Part shown: one piece after another, positions 1 to 6,355 of the stretch
Numbering within the stretch: the first letter of the stretch is position 1
Layout of the letters: every line of letters starts with the position of its first letter
Assembly (NCBI GenBank): GCA_947167635.1
Contig: CAMVIT010000071.1
Span: forward strand, 1-11,851
DNA: 11,851 nucleotides
Origin: F23-D06 sp947167635
GTDB taxonomy: Bacteria; Bacteroidota; Bacteroidia; Bacteroidales; WCHB1-69
Direction of reading: 5' to 3'
The notes under the pieces: model-generated
Told to the model about the DNA's origin: nothing
Database searches by the model: none
What the model saw: the letters and a program-made list of their open reading frames with translations, nothing else
Program-made: the position numbers and the translations under genes

Positions 1-13
1 ATTTTCATTTGGC

Positions 14-165
14 CCTCGCGACACTCTTTTCACCGCCTTTTGATTTCAAAACAGACTTGCGACACTCTTTTCACCCGTTTTCAAAACTGATTGGGACTTG
101 CGACACTCTTTTTGGCCGTTTTCAAAACCGATTGGCGTTGTAATGATTCATTTTGGCCGTTGATG
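14..165. repeat. 41-bp direct tandem repeat array, about 3.5 units
   Basis: The core GCGACACTCTTTT begins at 18, 59 and 100, exactly 41 bases apart. A second landmark, CCGTTTTCAAAAC, begins at 76 and 117. A degenerate fourth unit keeps GGCCGTT at 155, 41 bases after its copy at 114, while its core has decayed. The array lies just past the stop of the leftward gene at 181-1308 and may extend beyond the left edge of the window. Units differ by several substitutions, so it is not a CRISPR array: there are no unique spacers. Function is unknown; a minisatellite or a 3' boundary element is possible. Confidence 0.85.
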
Positions 166-180
166 CTTTTCTTGTTCATA

Positions 181-1308
181 TCATTCATCTGCATTTTCTA
201 TGACGATAAAGCAAATGTCGCCAAAATGTTGTTTTCCTACTTTCTCGCCTTTAAGAATGGGCGGCATTGAAATCAATTCTTTTAATTCGAGTGTTTCAAG
301 TAAATCCCACATTACTTCATGGTAAAATATGATTTGTCCCACTCTTTCCGAGGAAAGATTGTAGGCAGAATACCAAGTTCTACAGTAATTCTTTATGGCA
401 TTGCTTAACTTATTGGTAATGCTCTTGCAAAGAATATCGATATCGTCATTGCTGTTCCGGTGCATTATTGGGATTAGAATATCTCCGTTTTCGTCCACGA
501 GTCCCCATCCTGCAATAGCTTTTATAATATCTTGGTTTTCGATACGATTTCCTCCCGACTTTATTACCTCTTCTGCAAACGACATTAGTTTAGTTGAATT
601 GAGCCAATATCCTAGGCTATCAGTCCAATTCTGTTTCACTGGACCATAACCATTAGTTCCAACTTTAACATGATTGCGGGGGTCGAACATTGCCCAATAT
701 GCCCCACTCCAAGACCCATGATCTTCGCAGTCCGTTGGTGAGGCTAATCGCTCATTGTCCCAAATATAAGTGTCAAGAAGATATGAGAAAATAAGGCTAT
801 ATGTTTGTTTGGAATAACCCAATTTTTCAATGTCGGTAATAAGTCGCGATATTTCCGGCTCAATTGCCGGGAAAATGCTATCGGCAAACTCTTTGGATTG
901 TTTACGGATAACTTCTGTTTCATGCCTGCTAAAGATTGGCATAGAGGTTGAATATATGCCTTTATCAAAAGAAAGCAAATCTCCTACTTCAAGTAGCCTT
1001 AACTGACTTTTGTTATAAGTTATACCAAATGAGTCTAATTTTATAGCAGGCCCAGGCTCTACAAATGCACAAAGGATATCCCAATTATTATCAGTAAGAT
1101 ATTGCGACGGGTGAAATCTATTATAAGCGCAAAAAGCCGTTCTGTCAAAATATTTATAGGGGCGTCCGATTATAGAACTATTGTCTTGTTTTTTGGATGC
1201 AGACAACTCGTTGGCAATGATATTCTGCGTTGTTTGCGCCTGTGCTGTCTTCGCGGTGCCAATCAGCACCGTCGCAGCAATTATCCTAAGGAATACTTTT
1301 CTAATCAT
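181..1308 (-). CDS. exported protein of unknown function (375 aa)
   Basis: I do not recognise a family. The protein begins with a typical Sec signal peptide: basic IRK, a hydrophobic core at about residues 5-18, and a probable cleavage after AQA (residue 24). It therefore likely acts in the periplasm or at the outer membrane. The rest is soluble-looking, with no further membrane segment, no repeats and no C-terminal sorting domain. It contains several Cys and Trp residues, including a region around CEDHGSWSGAYWAMFDP. A stretch near residues 265-280 (GWGLVDENGDILIPI) resembles WG-repeat-like sequence, but only once. Base composition is clearly more A+T-rich than the DUF362 and acetyltransferase genes to its right, suggesting a different origin. 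The start at 1308 is set by the signal peptide. It stands alone: a non-coding stretch of about 310 bases separates it from the next gene. Confidence 0.7.
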   Translation of the reverse strand: MIRKVFLRIIAATVLIGTAKTAQAQTTQNIIANELSASKKQDNSSIIGRPYKYFDRTAFCAYNRFHPSQYLTDNNWDILCAFVEPGPAIKLDSFGITYNKSQLRLLEVGDLLSFDKGIYSTSMPIFSRHETEVIRKQSKEFADSIFPAIEPEISRLITDIEKLGYSKQTYSLIFSYLLDTYIWDNERLASPTDCEDHGSWSGAYWAMFDPRNHVKVGTNGYGPVKQNWTDSLGYWLNSTKLMSFAEEVIKSGGNRIENQDIIKAIAGWGLVDENGDILIPIMHRNSNDDIDILCKSITNKLSNAIKNYCRTWYSAYNLSSERVGQIIFYHEVMWDLLETLELKELISMPPILKGEKVGKQHFGDICFIVIENADE

Positions 1309-1348
1309 ATTGAAAATAATTTGGTTAATAATAACAAAACCATCCCGC

Positions 1349-1370
1349 CCTGCCGCAGCATTGCGGCAGG
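1349..1370. repeat. GC-rich hairpin, 9-bp stem and 4-nt loop
   Basis: CCTGCCGCA at 1349-1357 pairs perfectly with TGCGGCAGG at 1362-1370 around a GCAT loop. It lies about 40 bases upstream of the start of the leftward exported gene. No U-run follows on either strand, so it is not a typical terminator. It could be an isolated REP-like element or a 5'-leader structure. Confidence 0.5.
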
Positions 1371-1553
1371 CGCAGACAATTGAATTAAAAACAAAGAGGA
1401 AAGCCTCCCGACGATTACCTGTGCAATTCGTGGGGGGGGGACTATCAGCGAGTTATGAGTATTGCAAATCATATACCGTTTTTCTTACGCCATATTTAAC
1501 GTCAACTCCCCGAAAATATTGTGCCTGCTGGGGACAAAGCATGCAACATAAAG

Positions 1554-1594
1554 AGCCATCCGCCTGGGAGGTGTGGTTTCCGAGGCGGATGGCT
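1554..1594 (-). terminator. intrinsic terminator-like hairpin after the DUF362 gene
   Basis: AGCCATCCGCCT at 1554-1565 is the exact reverse complement of AGGCGGATGGCT at 1583-1594, giving a 12-bp stem with a 17-nt loop. Read leftward, the stem is preceded by an A-rich stretch and followed by CTTTATG, a weak U-tract. It lies about 30 bases beyond the stop of the leftward gene at 1625-2602, where a terminator for that unit is expected. Confidence 0.7.
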
Positions 1595-1624
1595 TCTTTG
1601 CTTCGGATGGGATAAATGTGGGTT

Positions 1625-2602
1625 TTACTCCTTCCCGTCGATTGACACCAGTTTGTACTTGCGGGTGCCGAGGCCCAACTGCTCGGCATATTCCACCGTG
1701 TGGGTGCCGTGCTTTTTGTTGATTCGGTCAACCAACGGCTTTGCGTCGTCGCCGCTGCTGTTCTTGTGGTTGAAGACTAAGTCAAGGCAGGCTTGGTCAA
1801 GGGCCACGGGGTCAGTGCTGGCAAGGATTCCGATGTCGCGCAGGCATGGTGCTGAAGGGTTTCCGTCACAGTCACAGTCCACCGACATGTTGTTCATCAC
1901 GTTGATGTAGATGATGTTTTTGCCCGGCCGCTTGAAGTAGTTGTGCACAGACTGCGCGGCCACGGCCATCGACTCCAAGAAGTCGTCCTGCTCCACAGAG
2001 GTCCAGTTCGTCTGGCTCTTGCCGCCGGTGTGGATGTAAATCTTGCCGGAGCTCGACGCCACGCCGATGCTCTGGTTCTTGAGCACACCGCCGAAGCCGC
2101 CCATCGCGTGCCCCTTGAAGTGGGCCAGGTTGATCATGAAGTCGTAGTTGGCCAAATGCGACCCTACAATATTGTATTTCAGGTGCTTGGTACTCGTGAC
2201 TGGAAGATGTAGCGTGTCGTCCTCGTCCATAATATCGACGGTGGCGATCTGGTTATAGCCGCGTTGCTCGATAGCCTTGCGGTGGTTGGCCGTGGTGGAG
2301 CGGTTGCCGCCGTACGCGGTGTTGCACTCCACGATGGTGCCGTTCACCGTCTGCACAAGCTCCTTGATCAGCTCGGGGCGCAGGTGGTTGCTCTTGGCCG
2401 ACTCGCCGGTGGAGATTTTCACCGCCACGCGGCCTTCGGCAGGCACTCCTAAGGCTTTGTAGATGTTGACCAACGCTTCAGGGGTGATTTCCGAGGTCAT
2501 ATAGACCACCGCCCCTTGGGTCTCTTGCGCACAGACCTCCTCTTTCGGGCTGCAACCGAGCAGAATCAGCACGGCAACAGCAAAGAATGTGATTTTTCTC
2601 AT
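1625..2602 (-). CDS. DUF362 domain lipoprotein
   Basis: The 325-residue protein starts with a lipoprotein signal: basic RK, a hydrophobic core and the lipobox LLGC with the acylated Cys at residue 17. It is thus probably anchored in a membrane facing the periplasm. The body matches the DUF362 family: VAVKISTGE near 60-67, the segment HFKGHAMGGFGGVLKNQSIG near 161-180, and DPVALDQACLDLV towards the C-terminus. No ferredoxin CxxCxxC cluster is present, although C243, C245 and C253 sit close together. The biochemical role of DUF362 is not established; some members are fused to ferredoxin domains and are suspected of redox or metal roles. It follows the acetyltransferase gene by 12 bases, so the two probably share a transcript ending at the hairpin 1554-1594. 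Confidence 0.85.
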   Translation of the reverse strand: MRKITFFAVAVLILLGCSPKEEVCAQETQGAVVYMTSEITPEALVNIYKALGVPAEGRVAVKISTGESAKSNHLRPELIKELVQTVNGTIVECNTAYGGNRSTTANHRKAIEQRGYNQIATVDIMDEDDTLHLPVTSTKHLKYNIVGSHLANYDFMINLAHFKGHAMGGFGGVLKNQSIGVASSSGKIYIHTGGKSQTNWTSVEQDDFLESMAVAAQSVHNYFKRPGKNIIYINVMNNMSVDCDCDGNPSAPCLRDIGILASTDPVALDQACLDLVFNHKNSSGDDAKPLVDRINKKHGTHTVEYAEQLGLGTRKYKLVSIDGKE

Positions 2603-2614
2603 TGTATGTCTTTT

Positions 2615-3157
2615 TTATTGTTGATTTTCTGGAATCACCCTGATCACCTTCGCCGGATTCCCACCCACGATGGTGTTCGGGGCCACGTCTTTGGTCACCA
2701 CGGCACCGGCGGCCACCACGGCGTTGTCGCCGACGGTCACGCCGGGCAGGATGGTCGCGCCCGCGCCGACCCAGGCGTTCCTGCCGATGTGGACGGGCTT
2801 GCAGGTGAGTAGCATCCGGTCGTGGAGGTCGTGGTTGTTGCTGATGAGCTGCGCGTTGGCGGCGACCATTGCGTTGTCGTCGATGGTGATGCCGCCGCGG
2901 GCCATCATCAGGCAGTTGTTCATAATTTTCACACCGCGGCCCAGCTTCACGCGGTCGAAACAGACACCCGTCAGACCGGGCATCACGAAGCCGCCATCCG
3001 CAAACACATCGTGGCCGAATAACTCTTCGGCGAGCGCATTGTACTCGTCGGTGTAGGGCATCGTGTGGTTGAGCTTGAACAAGATTTGCGCCTGGTGCAC
3101 GTACCCAGCCGACTCTTCAGGGGTAGTCAATCTCGGATCAACGATTTCTTCTTTCAT
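2615..3157 (-). CDS. hexapeptide-repeat (maltose/galactoside-type) O-acetyltransferase
   Basis: With the start at 3157 the product is 180 residues, normal for acetyl-CoA-dependent sugar O-acetyltransferases of the LacA/Maa group (left-handed beta-helix, trimeric, cytoplasmic). The N-terminal helical part (residues 1-50) is followed by hexapeptide turns such as VKIMNN, ITIDDNAMVAA, VHIGRNAWVGAGATILPGV and TVGDNAVVAAGAVVTKDV. The catalytic His should be H109 in ISNNHDLHD, matching LacA His115. The C-terminus GGNPAKVIRVI is the classic ending. An in-frame ATG exists 60 bases upstream (3217), but it would lie inside the likely -7 box at 3215-3222, so I prefer 3157. The true acceptor is unknown. 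It leads a two-gene unit with the DUF362 lipoprotein and is read divergently from the R-M genes. Confidence 0.9.
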   Translation of the reverse strand: MKEEIVDPRLTTPEESAGYVHQAQILFKLNHTMPYTDEYNALAEELFGHDVFADGGFVMPGLTGVCFDRVKLGRGVKIMNNCLMMARGGITIDDNAMVAANAQLISNNHDLHDRMLLTCKPVHIGRNAWVGAGATILPGVTVGDNAVVAAGAVVTKDVAPNTIVGGNPAKVIRVIPENQQ

Positions 3158-3214
3158 AACACATTGGTTTTCTTTTTTTATAACGAATCTATAATCACTG
3201 TCATTTTGACGAGG

Positions 3215-3222
3215 CAAAAATA
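3215..3222 (-). promoter_or_regulatory. Bacteroidota -7 box for the acetyltransferase unit
   Basis: Read leftward the sequence is TATTTTTG, a full match to the TAnnTTTG -7 consensus of Bacteroides. It sits about 58 bases upstream of the start at 3157, giving a leader of roughly 50 nt. A TTTTTG lies upstream within the 15-bp repeat, but the spacing (about 26) is longer than the usual 19-21, so the -33 element is uncertain. Confidence 0.6.
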
Positions 3223-3243
3223 CAACCTTTCACATTGCGTCAG

Positions 3244-3279
3244 TTTCACAAAAAGCAGCATTGTTTTCACAAAAAGCAG
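3244..3279. promoter_or_regulatory. 15-bp direct repeat, 21-bp period: candidate operator
   Basis: TTTCACAAAAAGCAG occurs perfectly at 3244-3258 and again at 3265-3279, exactly 21 bases (two helical turns) apart. A shorter echo, GTTTCAG, follows at about 3284. The pair lies between the two divergent -7 boxes, about 22 bases upstream of the leftward one and about 48 upstream of the rightward one. AraC itself binds two direct half-sites with a 21-bp period, and an AraC-family gene ends the rightward unit. That it binds here is inference. Confidence 0.5.
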
Positions 3280-3326
3280 AAAAGTTTCAGTTTTTGTTTT
3301 GAGTTTATGGTATGGATTATTTTGTG

Positions 3327-3334
3327 TATTTTTG
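3327..3334 (+). promoter_or_regulatory. Bacteroidota -7 box for the R-M operon
   Basis: TATTTTTG matches TAnnTTTG and is followed by CCGCTG. A TTTA at 3304-3307, 19 bases upstream, is a near match to the -33 TTTG. Transcription should begin near 3341. That would leave only about 7 nt before the ATG at 3348 and about 25 nt before the ATG at 3366, which favours the later start for the methyltransferase. Confidence 0.65.
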
Positions 3335-3365
3335 CCGCTGAATATAAATGGCGTTTTCGAGTTAT

Positions 3366-4430
3366 ATGAACGGTGATTTGTTTGGAGATAATAGTTTTTT
3401 AGGATACAGATTTCCCGAGCCTCAATATCTTGGTGCTAAATTTGTACATAGAGGATGGATTGCTCAGTTCATCCCCGAAAGTGCGCATACCGTTCTGGAT
3501 GCCTTTGGAGGTTCTCAGTCTATCGCATACATGATGAAGCAGTTAGGGAAAAAGACGCTGACGAACGACTTCATGAGTTTCAACAACCATATTGGCAAGG
3601 CGTTGGTTGAAAACGACAACGAGAGGCTTTCCCCTGCCGATGTGGATATCCTTTTTTCAGAAAACAGCAACCCGGAGGAATACAATCTGATGGAGCGTTT
3701 GTTTTCGGATTTATTCTTCATTCGGGAGGAGGCCGCCTTTGCTGATAGTTTCAGAAGCAACATTCATAGGCTCGACAATCATTACAAACAATCGTTGGCC
3801 TTGGCTGTAATGTGCAGGAGCATGACACGCAAGGTTACAATGGGCCATTTTGCCCATACGCAGGCCCTCAACTACGCTGCTGATCCGGCTCGGGTCAAAA
3901 GGAATCGAAGTCTCATACGGCCACTAAAAGAATTGTTTTTGGAATTACTACCTCAATATAATGCGGCCATATTCGATAATAAGGAGCAAAATATGAGCTT
4001 TAATGAGAATACGCTTGATTTGCTTCCAAAGCTTGAAGGCATCGACCTCGTTTACTTTGACCCCCCTTATTGCAACAGCCATGCAGACTACCAGTCGTTC
4101 TACCATCTGCTCGAAACATTTGTGGAATATTGGAAGGACAAGCAGTTTGTAAATGGGACGAAGCGATACGAGCCTAAACGCCATAGCGGCTTTGATAAGA
4201 ACGGCGAGGCCATCCATAATCTGCAATGCATGTTTGAGTTGTCGCAGAAGATTCCTATGTGGCTTGTGAGCTATAATGACCGCAGTTATCCTGACATTGA
4301 TACAATGAAGGCAATGATAGAACCCTACCGCGATGTGGCTGTCGAAAGAAAAACGTATAGTGCAGGCCGTGGCGGAAAAGGCAGTGTGGCGGGCAGCAGT
4401 GAGATCCTTCTGATTTGTACACCTAAATAG
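3366..4430 (+). CDS. D12-class N6-adenine DNA methyltransferase of a type II R-M system
   Basis: From ATG 3366 the product is 354 residues. It transfers a methyl group from S-adenosylmethionine to adenine N6 in a recognition site, protecting host DNA from the endonuclease encoded next. The Dam/D12 (alpha-class) order is visible: YLGAK at 21-25, the SAM-binding motif I region VLDAFGGS at about 43-50, an acidic motif II-like TND near 66-68, a variable target-recognition stretch in the middle, and the catalytic motif IV DPPY at 232-235. DPPY is followed by the family-typical SFYHLLETFVEYW. A start at 3348 would add six residues but leaves almost no leader after the promoter at 3327. Only 7 bases separate it from the endonuclease gene. 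The pair is more A+T-rich than the araC gene downstream. Specificity cannot be read from the sequence. Confidence 0.92.
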   Translation: MNGDLFGDNSFLGYRFPEPQYLGAKFVHRGWIAQFIPESAHTVLDAFGGSQSIAYMMKQLGKKTLTNDFMSFNNHIGKALVENDNERLSPADVDILFSENSNPEEYNLMERLFSDLFFIREEAAFADSFRSNIHRLDNHYKQSLALAVMCRSMTRKVTMGHFAHTQALNYAADPARVKRNRSLIRPLKELFLELLPQYNAAIFDNKEQNMSFNENTLDLLPKLEGIDLVYFDPPYCNSHADYQSFYHLLETFVEYWKDKQFVNGTKRYEPKRHSGFDKNGEAIHNLQCMFELSQKIPMWLVSYNDRSYPDIDTMKAMIEPYRDVAVERKTYSAGRGGKGSVAGSSEILLICTPK

Positions 4431-4437
4431 AAAACAA

Positions 4438-5526
4438 ATGAACAATTTTGAAAAGTGGGACAAAGCGTTCCGTGCCCAAAACCTGTATGCTTTCAACAAT
4501 GATGCCAATGCTTTGCTTTGGCTGAAAGTGCGTGCGGTAAGTCGCGGCAAGCAGATGAAGCAGTTCTTAAAAGACAATGGACTGACATTGACATCGACCA
4601 AAATTACCGAACAGAATGTAGAGCTGTTTGAATTGATGGAGCAGCGTCAAGATGCCAAGTCAATGCTTGACAAATATCTGCAAAGTAAAAATCACGAGTG
4701 GTACACTTCAATGGGCATTGACGAGGAGAAACTGAAAGCCGATCTCTACAAAGTGCAGTTTTACACATGGGGCGGCGACCAGAACAATTCGTTGGACAAA
4801 CATTTGGTGAGCAGATATGTCAAGGTTATCAGCAAATTCGATGATTTGGTGAGCAAGCAGGGCGAAATCGCCAACAATGCCTGGAACTACGTGCAAAATA
4901 GTTGGTATAACAACTGGACTTCCTTTCTTATCGAATCTCTATTCAAACGTCATCCTAAGGTGGTCTCCGCTGCCGGTGAGATAAAAAGCGTTGACTTTTT
5001 CATTGATGATTTCCCTGTTGATTTGAAGGTGACATTCTTTCCCAATCAATATATGGACGAAAAAATCAAGTTGAAATTGGGCAAGAGTGTTTTGTCATGG
5101 TTGAAAACAAAAGGGAGAGAGTTTGGAATTGTGTCAAGTACTGGCGATTCAGAATCACAGCAAATATATACGCTTACAGAAAAATTTCGGGAGCAAGGAC
5201 ACGATAATATTATCAATTCACTGAACAATGTTAAAAGCGAGGTCATCAAGGATGCGCAGAACAACCCTGTCGAATTAATGACTTGGCTTTATGCACATCA
5301 AGGCGAGATGCGTTTTGGGGCCGAGAACAGGCTCTTTCTCATTCTTGCCGATTCCACTGACATGAGCCAATCGTGGAAGATGAAGCGTGCATTTTCGCTG
5401 ATAGAGCCCGAAGTGCAACACTATCTCGACAGATTCACAAAACAGTCGCTAAAGAAGATTGATTTCACTTTCAAGAAGCAAAACTATTCGAGTCTTGCCG
5501 ATGTGATATTTGTTGTGAAAAAATGA
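4438..5526 (+). CDS. probable type II restriction endonuclease, PD-(D/E)XK fold
   Basis: The 362-residue product is not a family I can name. Its place immediately after an adenine methyltransferase makes a cognate restriction endonuclease the best reading. A PD-(D/E)XK-like core is visible: E166 in a helix (WTSFLIESLF), then D186 in SVDFFIDD and D195-x-K197 in VDLKVTF, on two strands separated by a short turn. This is the E…D…(D/E)xK spacing of metal-dependent nucleases, with Asp in place of the more usual Glu before xK. The N-terminal half (1-150) is rich in charged and aromatic residues and may hold target recognition or dimerisation. No signal peptide or membrane segment is present. The last codons overlap the next gene as ATGA, implying coupled translation. 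The gene appears intact; its target sequence is unknown. Confidence 0.75.
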   Translation: MNNFEKWDKAFRAQNLYAFNNDANALLWLKVRAVSRGKQMKQFLKDNGLTLTSTKITEQNVELFELMEQRQDAKSMLDKYLQSKNHEWYTSMGIDEEKLKADLYKVQFYTWGGDQNNSLDKHLVSRYVKVISKFDDLVSKQGEIANNAWNYVQNSWYNNWTSFLIESLFKRHPKVVSAAGEIKSVDFFIDDFPVDLKVTFFPNQYMDEKIKLKLGKSVLSWLKTKGREFGIVSSTGDSESQQIYTLTEKFREQGHDNIINSLNNVKSEVIKDAQNNPVELMTWLYAHQGEMRFGAENRLFLILADSTDMSQSWKMKRAFSLIEPEVQHYLDRFTKQSLKKIDFTFKKQNYSSLADVIFVVKK

Positions 5527-6347
5527 TAATACGCCCTGACTTCCAATATTCCACCGACTTCCTCGCGATGAACGCGCCGGAACTGAGCCACACCTGCATG
5601 CATCTGCTCTGCACAGCTGGCGAAGGGAGTTTCGTGTTCAACGAGAAATGCTACCACATCGGGAAAAACGACCTGGTGGTGATGCCGAACCCAAGCCGGG
5701 CAAAGAACCTGGCTGCTGCCCCGGGAATGCGGGTCGAGTGGTTCGCCGCCGACTACAAGTTCCTGCAGAACCTGCTGCCGTCGAACAACTACAGCATCGG
5801 AGGCAGCATCTCGCTCAACCAGGACCCCGTCATCAAGCTCACCGACGGGCAGGTCGACTTACTCCTGGCCGACTTCCACCGCCTCCGCGACCGCATGGAC
5901 GACCGCGAGCTGCTGTTCTACCGTGAGCTGATGGGCAGCCTCTGCCTGACGATGATGTACGACATCTTCGAGCCGCACGCGCAACGCGAGGCCACCAACA
6001 CCCACAGCGACCGCACCGCCTATATCGTCCGACAGCTGACCGACCTGCTCGCCACCGGCATCAGCCGCACCGAACGCGAGGTGAGCTACTATGCCGAGCG
6101 GCTGCACGTGTCGCCGAAGTATCTCTCTGCCACCGTCAAGCGCGTCACCGGCCATAGCGTCAGCAGTTTCATCGACCGCCACACGGTACCCATCCTGAAA
6201 AAATATCTCGATGATGAACGGCTCTCGCTCACCCAGATTGCCGACCGGATGAATTTCACCTCGCTCTCCTACTTCAGCCGCTATTGCACCAAGCACCTCG
6301 GACAGTCGCCGAGCGAGTACCGACGGAGCTTGCAGCCGAAAGGGTAA
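5523..6347 (+). CDS. AraC-family transcriptional regulator
   Basis: The 274-residue protein has an N-terminal cupin-like effector domain (about 20-100, with HxGKNDLVVMPNP near 45-57), a helical linker, and a C-terminal AraC double helix-turn-helix. The first HTH is REVSYYAERLHVSPKYLSATVKR (about 185-207). The second is LTQIADRMNFTSLSYFSRYCTKHLGQSPSEYRR (about 236-268), ending in the family signature. Its ATG overlaps the endonuclease stop (ATGA). A second in-frame ATG at 5568 (residue 16) is possible. Composition switches sharply here: this gene is GC-rich like purF/pyrG, whereas the two R-M genes are not. Either it was the resident gene behind an inserted R-M pair, or it is recruited as a controller. 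R-M systems usually use small Xre-type C proteins, so an AraC partner would be unusual. Part of its 3' half is duplicated at 11500-11568. Confidence 0.9.
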   Translation: MIIRPDFQYSTDFLAMNAPELSHTCMHLLCTAGEGSFVFNEKCYHIGKNDLVVMPNPSRAKNLAAAPGMRVEWFAADYKFLQNLLPSNNYSIGGSISLNQDPVIKLTDGQVDLLLADFHRLRDRMDDRELLFYRELMGSLCLTMMYDIFEPHAQREATNTHSDRTAYIVRQLTDLLATGISRTEREVSYYAERLHVSPKYLSATVKRVTGHSVSSFIDRHTVPILKKYLDDERLSLTQIADRMNFTSLSYFSRYCTKHLGQSPSEYRRSLQPKG

Positions 6348-6355
6348 GTATTTTG

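Larger units (their letters stand above)
1309..1624. other. non-coding stretch with two hairpins and a G9 tract
   Basis: I see no convincing gene in these 316 bases. They contain the 5' region of the leftward exported gene, a short GC hairpin at 1349-1370, a run of nine G at 1432-1440, and the terminator-like hairpin at 1554-1594. On the minus strand about 1453-1511 reads open and protein-like (…VDVKYGVRKTVYDLQYS then stop), which could be the tail of a lost gene, but no homologue is recognised. Confidence 0.5.

Noticed and set aside
14..165. CRISPR-like array at the left edge
   Set aside because: The period is a continuous 41-bp tandem unit in which the parts between cores are also repeated; there are no unique spacers and no cas genes.
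1583..1594. Riboswitch or attenuator at the 1554-1594 hairpin
   Set aside because: It lies downstream of a finished gene, with no following gene on that strand for about 240 bases and no second pairing partner; a terminator explains it.
1453..1731. Leftward small ORF overlapping the end of the DUF362 gene
   Set aside because: Most of it is an off-frame shadow of the DUF362 gene running through the terminator hairpin; only the last about 20 residues look protein-like, too little to call a gene.
3158..3217. Longer N-terminus for the acetyltransferase starting at 3217
   Set aside because: It would place the start codon inside the -7 box at 3215-3222, and the extra 20 residues do not resemble the family; 3157 gives the usual 180-residue length.
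3244..3279. Insertion-sequence ends or attachment site flanking the R-M genes
   Set aside because: The 15-bp repeats are direct and only 21 bp apart, and I found no copy after 5526; no integrase or transposase is present in the window.
3948..4601. Leftward 217-residue ORF antisense to the methyltransferase and endonuclease genes
   Set aside because: It lies wholly opposite two well-supported genes and shows no recognisable domain.
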